Shown: positions 30,136 through 38,140 of the stretch, piece by piece
How the letters are laid out: each line of letters begins with the position of its first letter
Numbering within the stretch: the first letter of the stretch is position 1
Source of the DNA: Streptomyces sp. NRRL S-1022
GTDB taxonomy: Bacteria > Actinomycetota > Actinomycetes > Streptomycetales > Streptomycetaceae
DNA length: 64,000 nucleotides
Direction: 5' to 3'
Assembly: GCF_000720135.1 (NCBI RefSeq)
Contig: NZ_JOIU01000034.1
Span: forward strand, 1 to 64,000
Translations under genes and position numbers: made by a program
The notes under the pieces: generated by a model
The model's input: only the letters and a program-made list of their open reading frames with translations
Database searches by the model: none
What the model was told of the DNA's origin: nothing

Positions 30136-30369
30136 CAACGGGCGGCGGTAAGGCGGGCGCCGGCGCCGGCGCCCGGTGGGCAAGTAACCGCCCGGTGGGA
30201 AAGCGAGGTGCCGGCCGAGGGGTGACGGGCCGGCGGAGGGGAAGAGGCCGGCGCGGAGCAGAAGGAGGCGCCGCAGGGGAAGGGGCCGGTCCGCGGGGGG
30301 CGGGACTCTGTCTGCGATCCTTGCCGGGCGAAGGTGGGCCAGGGGCCCGTGAGCCGGCTGGAGGCAGGG

Positions 30370-31170
30370 GTGCAGGTGGAGGCTGACTCGGTGGCCGATT
30401 CCTCGGCGCGGGACCGCGACCCGCGGCGGATCCTGCGGGACGAGACACTGCTCGTCCTCGCGCTCTCGCTCGGCGCGAGCGGGGTCTCCGCGCTGATCAG
30501 CTTCATCGGCTCGGTCACCAAGCCGGGCGGTCTCAAGGACCAGGCGGCCACCCTGAACGCCTCGGCCGCCCCGGGCCGCCCCTGGCTGGACCTCGCCTGG
30601 CAGCTCTTCGGCATCGCCACCGCGCTGGTCCCCGTCGCGCTCGTCGCCCACCTGCTGCTGCGCGAGGGCGGCAGCCTGCGCACCCTCGGCTTCGACCGCA
30701 CCCGGCCCTGGCCCGACCTGGCCCGGGGCGCGGGTGTCGCGGCCGTGATCGGCAGCACCGGCATCGCCTTCTACCTCGCCGCCCGCGGCCTCGGCTTCAA
30801 CCTCACCGTCGTCCCCGAGGCGCTGCCGGACGTCTGGTGGAAGTACCCCGTGCTGGTCCTGTCCGCGCTGCAGAACGCGATCCTCGAAGAGGTGATCGTC
30901 GTCGGCTACCTGCTGCGCAGGCTGGGCCAACTGGGCTGGACCCCGGGGACCGCACTGGTGGCCAGCGCGGTCCTGCGCGGGTCGTACCACCTCTACCAGG
31001 GCATCGGCGGCTTCCTCGGCAACATGGTGATGGGCGTGGTCTTCGTGTACCTCTACCGCCGCTGGGGCCGGGTCGGGCCGCTGGTCGTCGCGCACTCCCT
31101 GCTCGACATCGGCGCCTTCGTCGGGTACGCCCTCCTCGCCGGCAAGGTGGGCTGGCTGCCGACCGCCTAG
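30370..31170 (+). CDS. CPBP family intramembrane metalloprotease
   Basis: About 266 residues with roughly seven hydrophobic helices. The CPBP/Abi signature is present: EE in NAILEEVIVVGYLLRRL (near residue 170), RGSYHLYQGIGGFLGN and the C-terminal HSLLDIGAF histidine. Such proteins are glutamate/histidine-dependent membrane proteases, some involved in prenyl-protein or bacteriocin-immunity processing; the substrate is unknown. GTG 30370 has GGAG 7 bases upstream; GTG 30349 and 30334 are in-frame alternatives. Convergent with the next gene. Confidence 0.82.
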   Translation: MQVEADSVADSSARDRDPRRILRDETLLVLALSLGASGVSALISFIGSVTKPGGLKDQAATLNASAAPGRPWLDLAWQLFGIATALVPVALVAHLLLREGGSLRTLGFDRTRPWPDLARGAGVAAVIGSTGIAFYLAARGLGFNLTVVPEALPDVWWKYPVLVLSALQNAILEEVIVVGYLLRRLGQLGWTPGTALVASAVLRGSYHLYQGIGGFLGNMVMGVVFVYLYRRWGRVGPLVVAHSLLDIGAFVGYALLAGKVGWLPTA

Positions 31171-31177
31171 GCGGGCC

Positions 31178-31990
31178 TCAGGCGCGCAGCTCGCCGTCGA
31201 TGACGGTCACCGCGCGGCCCGTCAGCAGGGTCCGCTCGCCCCGCAGCCGGGTGCGGACCAGACCGGTGCGGCGGGAGGCCTGGAGTCCGGTGAGGTCGTC
31301 GCGGCCGAGGCGGGCGGACCAGTGCGGGGCGAGCGCGGTGTGGGCGCTGCCGGTGACCGGGTCCTCGTCGATGCCGACGTTCGGGAAGAAGCCGCGGGAG
31401 ACGAAGTCGTAGCCGCGGGACGGGTCGTCGGCGCGGGCGGTGGCGATGACGCCGCGGGAGGAGTGGGCGCGCAGGGCCCGGTGGTCGGGGGAGAGGCCGA
31501 GGACGGTCTTCTCGTCGGCCAGCTCCACCAGCAGGTCGCCGATGTGGGGGCCGGTGTCGAAGACGGCGACCGGCTCCGCTCCCAGCGCCGCGGCGACCCC
31601 GTCCGGGATCTCGACCGGGGTGAGCGGGGCGGTCGGGAAGTCCAGGGTGATCGAGCCGTCCGCGGCGGGCGTGGCGATCAGCACCCCGCTGCGGGTGGCG
31701 AACCGCACCGGGCCCTCGTGCGCGCCGGTGGTGTGCAGGACGTGGGCCGTGGCGAGGGTGGCGTGCCCGCACATCGCGACCTCGGTGACGGGCGTGAACC
31801 AGCGCAGGGCCCAGTCCGCCTCCCCGCCCGCGGGCAGCCGGTGCGCGAACGCCGTCTCGGCGTGGTTGACCTCCATGGCGACGTTCTGGAGCCAGTCGTC
31901 GTCGGGGAAGACGTCGTCCAGGAGCAGCACGCCGGCCGGGTTGCCGGCGAAGGGGCGTTCGGCGAAGGCGTCCACGATTCGAATGCGCAT
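31178..31990 (-). CDS. PhzF family isomerase-like protein
   Basis: 270 residues, two-lobed PhzF fold. MRIRIVDAFAERPFAGNPAG (start, with the FAGNPAG motif) and the catalytic Glu region MEVNHAETAFAH near residue 45 are intact; GHATLATAHVL and the second-lobe DPVTGSAHTALAPHW are typical. Members isomerise small diene acids; PhzF itself acts in phenazine synthesis, but most stand-alone copies such as this have unknown substrates. Confidence 0.9.
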   Translation of the reverse strand: MRIRIVDAFAERPFAGNPAGVLLLDDVFPDDDWLQNVAMEVNHAETAFAHRLPAGGEADWALRWFTPVTEVAMCGHATLATAHVLHTTGAHEGPVRFATRSGVLIATPAADGSITLDFPTAPLTPVEIPDGVAAALGAEPVAVFDTGPHIGDLLVELADEKTVLGLSPDHRALRAHSSRGVIATARADDPSRGYDFVSRGFFPNVGIDEDPVTGSAHTALAPHWSARLGRDDLTGLQASRRTGLVRTRLRGERTLLTGRAVTVIDGELRA

Positions 31991-32035
31991 GACGCCGACG
32001 CTAGCGGCTGCGACGGCCGCCGGCCCAAGGCCAAT

Positions 32036-32491
32036 TCACGAGTGCCGGACTGATTCGGGACGCCGGAGGGATTCCCGGCCGGCCGTGGTCGCCCACGCCC
32101 GCAGCCACGGGGCGAGCTGGACGACGCCGAAGGAGACCTCCAGGAGCAGGAAGGGCCAGAGCACCCGGGGCCCGCCGTGGGCCAGCGCGTACGCCTGCCA
32201 CAGCGAGAACAGCGCGCGTGCGCCCCCGTCGAGGAGACCGTGCAGCGGGAGCGGCCGTATGACGCGCAGGACGGACCAGACCACGACGACCGAGCCCATG
32301 AGGTTGGCGTACAGGGTCTGCACCGGGGTGAGCGCGGGCATGGTGCCGAGACCGGCCGCGTCGCCTCCGGCGGACAGGAGACGGTGGAGCAGCGCGTAGG
32401 TCCAGGGCGACGCGAAACCGGCGGTGACGACCAGGTCGTACCAGCCGCTGGTCCGGACGACGCGCAGATAGGCGGGGGCGGCGGGGTGCAC
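32036..32491 (-). CDS. Four-helix membrane protein under MerR control
   Basis: 151 residues with about four hydrophobic segments (YDLVVTAGFASPWTYALLHR, TLYANLMGSVVVVWSVLRVI, ALFSLWQAYALAHG and LWPFLLLEVSFGVVQLAPWL). No family recognised with confidence. It is divergent from the MerR gene at 32583, and its promoter (32528-32559) has the overlong spacer used by MerR activators, so it is the probable target. Confidence 0.7.
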   Translation of the reverse strand: MHPAAPAYLRVVRTSGWYDLVVTAGFASPWTYALLHRLLSAGGDAAGLGTMPALTPVQTLYANLMGSVVVVWSVLRVIRPLPLHGLLDGGARALFSLWQAYALAHGGPRVLWPFLLLEVSFGVVQLAPWLRAWATTAGRESLRRPESVRHS

Positions 32492-32527
32492 AGGGCCTCC
32501 TCGGAAGGGCTCTCTCGGGCGCCGCCC

Positions 32528-32559
32528 ACGCTAGACAGCGGAGTACGCTCCAAGGTCAA
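32528..32559 (-). promoter_or_regulatory. MerR-type promoter with overlong spacer
   Basis: On the minus strand TTGACC (32559-32554) and TAGCGT (32533-32528) are 20 bases apart. The spacer contains the dyad TTGGAG-CGT-ACTCCG (32553-32539). A 19-20 base spacer with a central dyad is the hallmark of promoters that MerR-family proteins twist into shape. It reads toward the membrane-protein gene. Confidence 0.75.
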
Positions 32560-32582
32560 GTCGACCGAGCCGCGGGGGAGCC

Positions 32583-32948
32583 ATGCGCATCGGAGAACTG
32601 GCCGCGCGTACCGGGGTGTCCAAGGACACGCTGCGCTTCTACGAGAAGTTCGGCCTGATCGAGGGCGACCGGCTGCCCAACGGCTACCGGGACTTCCCGC
32701 CCGAGACGGTGACCTGGCTGGAGTACGTGCGCACCGCGCAGGCGCTCGGGTTCACCCTGGCCGAGATCGGCCGGCACGGCGCGGAACTCCGGGACGCGCC
32801 GGACAGCGCCGAGGCCCTGTCCGCCCTGTTCGAGGACAAGATCCGGATCGTCGACGCACGCATGGACGCGCTGGCGGCACTCCGCGCCGACCTCACCGCC
32901 CGCGTCGGCACCGGCTGCCCCCTGCGGGCGGCCGAGCGGACCGGCTGA
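32583..32948 (+). CDS. MerR family transcriptional regulator
   Basis: 121 residues: MRIGELAARTGVSKDTLRFY then EKFGLIEGDRLPNGYRDF is a classical MerR winged helix, followed by a dimerisation helix. The short C-terminus has a single cysteine (VGTGCPLRAAERTG), so a two-cysteine metal site like CueR or MerR is not seen. It probably responds to a stress or small molecule. GGGGGAG precedes ATG 32583. Divergent from its likely target at 32036. Confidence 0.9.
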   Translation: MRIGELAARTGVSKDTLRFYEKFGLIEGDRLPNGYRDFPPETVTWLEYVRTAQALGFTLAEIGRHGAELRDAPDSAEALSALFEDKIRIVDARMDALAALRADLTARVGTGCPLRAAERTG

Positions 32949-32981
32949 CCGGCCACATGCCTCCCCACCCGGGGAAGGGGA

Positions 32982-33047
32982 TTGTCATGCGATCGGTTCC
33001 GATATATCGTTGAGGCATCGCGAACGATACGCGATACGAACATGACA
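32982..33047 (+). promoter_or_regulatory. PadR promoter-operator region with nested dyads
   Basis: TTGTCA (32982-32987) and TATCGT (33005-33010), 17 bases apart, form a promoter reading into the padR-type gene. Over it lie nested dyads: TGTCATG/CATGACA (32983-32989 and 33041-33047), ATCGG-TT-CCGAT (32992-33003), TATCGTT/AACGATA (33005-33011 and 33023-33029) and ATCGCG/CGCGAT (33017-33022 and 33030-33035). PadR proteins commonly repress their own genes through such ATAT/CGAT-rich dyads. Confidence 0.7.
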
Positions 33048-33074
33048 GATCGGCGATGAAATGGAGTGATCGCT

Positions 33075-33701
33075 ATGCGCAGCCACGGATTCGAGCGCGG
33101 GCACCGGCACGAGGGCCCCGGCCGGCGGGGCATGGGCGGTTTCGAGGGGCGGCGGGCCGCCTTCGGGCCCTTCGGGCCGGGCGGCCCGGGGTTCGGGCCC
33201 GGCGGGCCCGGTTTCGGACCGGGGCCCTGGGGGCCGCGCGGCCGGGGAGGTCCGCGGGGGCGGGCGCGGCGGGGTGACGTACGCGCCTCGATCCTGGCCC
33301 TGCTCAAGGAACGGCCGATGCACGGCTACGAGATGATCCAGGAGATCGCCGAACGCAGCGGCGGCGCCTGGAAGCCCAGTCCCGGCTCCGTCTACCCGAC
33401 CCTCCAACTGCTGGAGGACGAGGGTCTGATCGCCAGCGAGAGCGAGGGCGGCAAGAAGCTGTTCGCCCTCACCGAAGGCGGACGCGCCGCCGCCGAGGAG
33501 GGCGCCGACGCCCCCTGGGAAGAGGCCTCGCGCGGGGTCGACTGGGAGGCCCTCACCGAGATCCGCCAGGCCGGCTTCGGTCTGATGGAGGCGTTCGGCC
33601 AGGTGTGGAAGACCGGCAGCAAGGAACAGCGGGAGAAGGCGCTGGCCGTCATCAACGACGCCCGCAAGAAGCTGTACCTCATCCTCGCCGACGAGCACTG
33701 A
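33075..33701 (+). CDS. PadR family transcriptional regulator with Gly/Pro-rich N-terminus
   Basis: 208 residues from ATG 33075 (GGAGTG upstream). Residues about 10-65 are low complexity, rich in FGPGGPG-like units and ending in an Arg-rich stretch. The PadR winged helix follows: RRGDVRASILALLKERPMHG, YEMIQEIAERSGGAWKPSPG, SVYPTLQLLEDEGLIAS; a C-terminal dimerisation helix bundle ends the protein. Likely an autorepressor, given the dyads upstream. No target gene is adjacent on the same strand. Confidence 0.88.
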   Translation: MRSHGFERGHRHEGPGRRGMGGFEGRRAAFGPFGPGGPGFGPGGPGFGPGPWGPRGRGGPRGRARRGDVRASILALLKERPMHGYEMIQEIAERSGGAWKPSPGSVYPTLQLLEDEGLIASESEGGKKLFALTEGGRAAAEEGADAPWEEASRGVDWEALTEIRQAGFGLMEAFGQVWKTGSKEQREKALAVINDARKKLYLILADEH

Positions 33702-33711
33702 GCCGTAAGGC

Positions 33712-33768
33712 GGCCGTCGTCCCGTGCACGACGGCCCGGGCGCCCCGCGTGACCACCGCGCGGGGCGC
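33712..33768. terminator. Double hairpin between convergent genes
   Basis: Two perfect stems in tandem: GGCCGTCGT/ACGACGGCC (33712-33720 with 33728-33736) and GCGCCCCGCG/CGCGGGGCGC (33740-33749 with 33759-33768). They fill the gap between the end of the PadR gene and the convergent SRPBCC gene and likely terminate both strands. Confidence 0.75.
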
Positions 33769-33783
33769 TTCCGTGCGCCCGGG

Positions 33784-34212
33784 TCAGCTCACCAGACCGC
33801 CCAGCCTGCGCAGCGACTCGTTCAGCGCGGCCGTCGCCGAATCCTTCAGCTTGCCCGCCATCAGCGACACCGCGGCGCCGGTGAACTCGCCGTCGATCCG
33901 GACCGTCGTGGCGTCCCCGTCCGGGATCAGCGTGTAGCGGGTGGCGACGGTCACCGCCATCGGCCCCTTGCCCCGGACGGCGAGGACCCGGGCCGGCTCC
34001 AGCTCCTCGATGGTCCAGTCGACCTCCGCCGGAAAGCCCATCAGCTTCATGTTCTCCTGGAACGTCCCGCCCACGGCCAGTTCCTCGGGCCCGCCCCGGG
34101 GGAAGCTGGTGTGGGTCGCGTTCCACGCCCCGTACGACGGCCAGTCGGTGAGCTGCGCCCACACCTTCCCGGCCGGTGCCTGGATGCGTGCCTCCGCGCT
34201 GACTTCGGCCAT
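33784..34212 (-). CDS. SRPBCC family protein
   Basis: 142 residues, one START/SRPBCC (polyketide cyclase-like) lipid- or ligand-binding fold. MAEVSAEARIQAPAGKVWAQ then LTDWPSYGAWNATHTSFPRG is the typical N-terminal strand-helix; TTVRIDGEFTGAAVSLMAGK and LKDSATAALNESLRRL end it. It is not inside a polyketide cluster. Ligand unknown. Confidence 0.85.
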   Translation of the reverse strand: MAEVSAEARIQAPAGKVWAQLTDWPSYGAWNATHTSFPRGGPEELAVGGTFQENMKLMGFPAEVDWTIEELEPARVLAVRGKGPMAVTVATRYTLIPDGDATTVRIDGEFTGAAVSLMAGKLKDSATAALNESLRRLGGLVS

Positions 34213-34455
34213 GCGACCACCCCTTCGGATCGGGCGTACCGGGCTGCGGTGTCGCGGAACGTAGCCCCAGGGGCGTGAACATTCAATACTGATGAACCGT
34301 CAGGAACGGTCGGAGTGTGCGCATTCTTGCGCAGGTCGGCCCGGATCTCCTCCGTAAGGATGAGATCCGGGCCGGCGATGTCCACTCCGTGTGGGACGCG
34401 AAGATGGTTCCCCTCGTGGATGCCCCGCTCCGCTGGGCCTGATGAGGTAGGGGAT

Positions 34456-35199
34456 GTGCAACCCCGTACAGCCCACCGGACCGCCGATGACGGAGCGGTT
34501 CCGCACGCGGACGGCGCTGCCGGGCTCGGTGCCGAGCTGGCGGCGGTGGTCGCCGCTGCCCGCCGCAGGGCCGTCCGGGACAGGGACCGCCAGACCGACA
34601 CCGCCCATCTGCTCCATGCCCTGCTGGAACACGACCCCGAGGCCCGCGCGGCCGTCGGCGGCCCGCGGCTGGCCCGGCTCCTCGGCTACCTCGTGCAGCG
34701 CAGCATCGGCTACGGACTGCGCTGGCAGACGGGCGTGGAGAACTCCGGCGCGCTCCCCCGCGTACCCTCGCCCGCCGGTCCGGCCGACCCGGGCACACAG
34801 CTTGCCCTCGGCGCACGGTCCGGCCCCGGCGCAAGGCCCGACCCGAACGCACGGCCCGACCCGGACGCACAGGCCGACCCGGGTGAGTGGTCCGCCCTCG
34901 GCGCGCGCCCGGTTCCGGCTGTCGGTCAGGACGGGCCGGCCCGCGGCGTCGAGGGCTGGTCGCCCGCTGCGTCCGCCGCGCTCGCGGACGCCCGGGCGCG
35001 GGCCCAGCAGCGGGGCGCGCCGCACGTCAGCGGCACCGACCTGCTCGCGGCGCTCGCCGCGGACCCGGCGTCCCGGGCCGTCGAGGTCCTGGAGCACGCC
35101 GGCATCCCCGCGCACGAGCTGTCGGCGCGGATCGAGGCCGGCGCCGCCGGGCGGCCCGAGGGGTCCGGCCCGCCGCCCGCCGTGCCGTCCATCAGCTGA
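34456..35199 (+). CDS. Stand-alone Clp N-domain protein (two ClpN repeats)
   Basis: About 247 residues from GTG 34456 (GAGG at 34444). It has two halves resembling the ClpA/ClpC N-domain: LAAVVAAARRRAVRDRD then TDTAHLLHALLEHDPEARAA near residue 35, and ALADARARAQQRGAPHVSG then TDLLAALAADPASRAVEVL near residue 175. They are joined by a Pro/Asp-rich linker. There is no AAA ATPase, so it may present or sequester substrates for Clp proteases. Function inferred only. Confidence 0.75.
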   Translation: MQPRTAHRTADDGAVPHADGAAGLGAELAAVVAAARRRAVRDRDRQTDTAHLLHALLEHDPEARAAVGGPRLARLLGYLVQRSIGYGLRWQTGVENSGALPRVPSPAGPADPGTQLALGARSGPGARPDPNARPDPDAQADPGEWSALGARPVPAVGQDGPARGVEGWSPAASAALADARARAQQRGAPHVSGTDLLAALAADPASRAVEVLEHAGIPAHELSARIEAGAAGRPEGSGPPPAVPSIS

Positions 35200-35251
35200 G
35201 ACAGGTGTCATCCGGAGTGACGCTCCTGTCGGCTCCTGTCATCATGTGCCG

Positions 35252-36250
35252 GTGCATACGTCTGTGAGCAGTCACCACAACCCCGGCAAGGGCGCCGGGC
35301 TCGGCCTCGCACTCGCCTCGGCGCTGGCCTTCGGCGGGTCCGGAGTGGCGGCCAAGCCGCTGATCGAGGCCGGGCTGGATCCGCTGCACGTGGTGTGGCT
35401 GCGGGTCGCCGGAGCCGCCCTGGTGATGCTGCCCGTAGCGGTACGGCACCGGGCCCTGCCGCGCCGCCGGCCCGCCCTGCTCGCCGGGTTCGGACTGCTC
35501 GCCGTCGCCGGTGTCCAGGCCTGCTACTTCGCCGCGCTCTCCCGGATACCCGTCGGCGTGGCCCTGCTGATCGAGTACCTGGCGCCCGCCCTGGTGCTGG
35601 GCTGGGTGCGGTTCGTGCAGCGGCGGCCCGTCACGCGCGCCGCCGCTCTCGGTGTGATCCTCGCGGCCGGCGGCCTCGCCTGCGTGGTCGAGATCTGGTC
35701 CGGGCTGAGCTTCGACGCGCTCGGCCTGGTGCTCGCCCTCGGCGCCGCCTGCTGCCAGGTCGGCTACTTCGTCCTGTCCGACCAGGGCAGCGACGCGGGG
35801 AAGGCGGCCCCGGACCCGCTCGGCGTCATCGCCTACGGCCTGCTCGTCGGCGCCGCCGTGCTCACCGTCCTGTCCCGCCCCTGGACCATGGACTGGTCGG
35901 TGCTGGCGGGCTCCGCACGGCTGAACGGCACCGCCGTACCGGCCGTCGCCCTGCTCGCCTGGATCGTGCTGGTCGCCACGGTGATCGCGTACGTGACCGG
36001 CGTGCTGTCGGTGCGCCGGCTGTCGCCGCAGGTCGCCGGCGTGGTCGCCTGTCTGGAGGCGGTCATAGCGACCGTGCTGGCCTGGGTGCTGCTCGGCGAG
36101 CACCTGTCCGCGCCGCAGGTCGCCGGAGGCGCGGTCGTCCTGGTCGGTGCCTTCATCGCCCAGTCCGCCACCCCGGCCGAGGGCTCCCCGCAACCGGTCG
36201 CCTCCGGCGGCCCGGAAAGGGAGTTGTCCGCCCGGCGCACCGCCGCCTAG
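35252..36250 (+). CDS. EamA/DMT family transporter 1
   Basis: 332 residues with ten predicted hydrophobic helices in two EamA repeats ([20 protein letters not shown] at the first helix; [20 protein letters not shown] in the last repeat). Such proteins export amino acids or other metabolites; the substrate is unknown. GTG 35252 or GTG 35264 can start it; no strong ribosome-binding site. A second EamA gene follows after about 190 bases. Confidence 0.85.
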   Translation: MHTSVSSHHNPGKGAGLGLALASALAFGGSGVAAKPLIEAGLDPLHVVWLRVAGAALVMLPVAVRHRALPRRRPALLAGFGLLAVAGVQACYFAALSRIPVGVALLIEYLAPALVLGWVRFVQRRPVTRAAALGVILAAGGLACVVEIWSGLSFDALGLVLALGAACCQVGYFVLSDQGSDAGKAAPDPLGVIAYGLLVGAAVLTVLSRPWTMDWSVLAGSARLNGTAVPAVALLAWIVLVATVIAYVTGVLSVRRLSPQVAGVVACLEAVIATVLAWVLLGEHLSAPQVAGGAVVLVGAFIAQSATPAEGSPQPVASGGPERELSARRTAA

Positions 36251-36444
36251 AGTACGGATCATGCCGCACCACGCACTCGTCCTTCCGCCCCCGGCCGCCT
36301 GAGGCGGGCCTCCGGGTCATCGCCCGGCGCGTCACGCGCCCGGGCTGGACGGTGCTGCCCGCAGATGAAGTCCGCGCGCCCCGCTCGCAGCGGGACGCCC
36401 TCGAACTTCCGCACCGTCGTGTGCGCTTCTGCGGAGAGATCCCC

Positions 36445-37392
36445 TTGCCGACTTCGTCGCATCCCACTGCCGGCCTGCCCGTCGGGCGTGGCCTGCTCTG
36501 CCTGATCGTCACCGGTGCCGCCTGGGGCACCGCGGGCGCCGTCGCCTCGCTGGTCTACCGGACCAGCGACATGGGCGCCTTCACCCTGTCCTTCTGGCGC
36601 TGCGCCCTGGGCCTCGCCTTCCTGCTGGCCGGCCGTCCGCTGCGCCCGCGCGCCCGCCGTACGGCCCCGGGCCGGCCGGTGCGGCGCAGCCTCGCGCGGG
36701 CCCTGGCCACGGGGCTGGCGCTCGCCGTCTTCCAGACCGCGTACTTCGCGGCCGTGGCGTCGACGGGGCTGGCGGTGGCCACCGTCGTGACCCTCGGCGC
36801 GGGCCCGGTCCTCATCGCGCTCGGCGCCCGGCTGCTGCTCGGCGAGCGGCTCGGCGCGGGCGGTGCCGCCGCGGTCGCCGGTGCGCTCGCCGGACTGGCC
36901 GTGCTCACCTTCGGCGGCTCGGCCGCGACCGTCCGTCCGGCGGGCGTGCTGCTCGCGCTGACCTCGGCCGCGGGCTACGGCGTCATGACCCTGCTCACCC
37001 GCTGGTGGGGCAGGAGCGGCGGCACCGGCACCACGGTGGGCGCCTTCGCCGTGACCAGCCTGTGCCTGCTGCCCTTCGCGGTGCACGAGGGGCTGCTCCC
37101 GCACACCGCCCACCCGGCCCGGCTGCTGTGGCTGCTGCTCTACATCGCCGCCGTGCCCACCGCCCTCGCGTACGCCCTCTACTTCGCGGGAGCCGCCGTG
37201 GTCCGCTCCGCCACCGTCTCCGTGATCATGCTGCTGGAGCCGGTGACCGCGGCCGTGCTCGCCGTCGTCCTGCTCGGCGAGCGGCTCACCGCGACCACCG
37301 TGGCCGGCACCCTGCTGATGCTCGGGGCCGTCGCGGGCCTCGCCGTCGGCGAGGCCCGCGGGGCCGGCCGGCCGGAGCCGGTTCCGGTGTGA
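36445..37392 (+). CDS. EamA/DMT family transporter 2
   Basis: 315 residues, ten hydrophobic helices: [20 protein letters not shown] first and [20 protein letters not shown] near the end, both typical of EamA repeats. TTG 36445 is chosen because GGAGAGA lies 7-8 bases upstream; GTG 36421 is an in-frame alternative. It is only distantly similar to the transporter in front of it, so the pair is probably not a recent duplication. Substrate unknown. Confidence 0.8.
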   Translation: MPTSSHPTAGLPVGRGLLCLIVTGAAWGTAGAVASLVYRTSDMGAFTLSFWRCALGLAFLLAGRPLRPRARRTAPGRPVRRSLARALATGLALAVFQTAYFAAVASTGLAVATVVTLGAGPVLIALGARLLLGERLGAGGAAAVAGALAGLAVLTFGGSAATVRPAGVLLALTSAAGYGVMTLLTRWWGRSGGTGTTVGAFAVTSLCLLPFAVHEGLLPHTAHPARLLWLLLYIAAVPTALAYALYFAGAAVVRSATVSVIMLLEPVTAAVLAVVLLGERLTATTVAGTLLMLGAVAGLAVGEARGAGRPEPVPV

Positions 37393-37402
37393 CCCGGTGC
37401 CG

Positions 37403-38083
37403 TCACCGCGCCGCCAGGTACTCCGGCAGGTCGATGCCGGGCGCCAGGTCGGCGTTGCGGACCGGTGCGTCGTAGCCCTTGCGGAGCGGGACGACCCCGG
37501 CCCAGTGCGGCAGGGAGAGGTCCTCCGGCTCGTCGTTGGCGTCGCCGGTGCGGACCTTGGCGGAGACCTCCTCCAGGTCCAGGCGGATGACCGCGGTGGC
37601 GGCCAGCTCCTTCTTGTTCGCGGGCCGGGAGTCGGCGGCCCGGCCCGGGACGACGTGCTCGACCAGCGCGTCCAGGGCGATGCGCCGCTCCTCGGGGTCG
37701 GTGACCTCGTACGCGGTGCCGTGCACCACGACCGAGCGGTAGTTGATCGAGTGGTGGAAGGCGGAGCGGGCCAGCACCAGTCCGTCGATGTGGGTGACCG
37801 TCAGGCACACCGGCAGTCCGGGGTCGGCGGTGCCGGCCATCCGCAGCGGCCGGGATCCGGTGGAGCCGTGGACGTAGAGCCGCTCGCCGACCCTGCCGTA
37901 CAGCGTCGGCAGCACCACCGGGGCGCCGTCGCGGACGAAGCCGAGGTGGCAGACGTACCCCTCGTCGAGGATCGCGTGCACCAGCTCCTTGTCGTACGAC
38001 GCCCGTTCCGCGGAGCGCGTCGGCACGGTCCGGTCGGTCGGTGAGTAGGCGGCGGTCCCGGTGTCCTCGGTCGTGCGCTGCAC
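37403..38083 (-). CDS. Pyridoxamine 5'-phosphate oxidase-like flavin protein
   Basis: 226 residues from GTG 38083 (GGAGGGG 6 bases upstream); GTG 38098 and 38107 are longer options. The split-barrel flavin fold is evident: EGYVCHLGFVRDGAPVVLPT, LYVHGSTGSRPLRMAG and HHSINYRSVVVHGTAYEV. It resembles the Pyridox_ox_2/NimA-like branch more than true PdxH. It is divergent from a MocR-type regulator whose own cofactor is PLP, so a link to vitamin B6 or to a flavin-dependent detoxification is possible. Confidence 0.82.
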   Translation of the reverse strand: MQRTTEDTGTAAYSPTDRTVPTRSAERASYDKELVHAILDEGYVCHLGFVRDGAPVVLPTLYGRVGERLYVHGSTGSRPLRMAGTADPGLPVCLTVTHIDGLVLARSAFHHSINYRSVVVHGTAYEVTDPEERRIALDALVEHVVPGRAADSRPANKKELAATAVIRLDLEEVSAKVRTGDANDEPEDLSLPHWAGVVPLRKGYDAPVRNADLAPGIDLPEYLAAR

Positions 38084-38098
38084 GGCGATCCCCTCCAC

Positions 38099-38140
38099 TT
38101 GCGGCACGTTTGTACTAGTGCATAATTGGCTTTGTGCTAG
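38099..38140 (+). promoter_or_regulatory. MocR promoter with direct repeats, probably leaderless
   Basis: TTGCGG (38099-38104) and CATAAT (38121-38126) are 16 bases apart; the predicted start is at or next to GTG 38134. GTACTAG (38112-38118) and GTGCTAG (38134-38140) are direct repeats 22 bases apart, two helical turns, matching how MocR/GabR/PdxR proteins bind DNA. The site lies in the gap between the divergent genes. Confidence 0.6.

Noticed and set aside
36261..36302. Tiny ORF (13 codons) before the second EamA gene as a leader peptide
   Set aside because: No ribosome-binding site, no hairpin that would couple it to the next gene.
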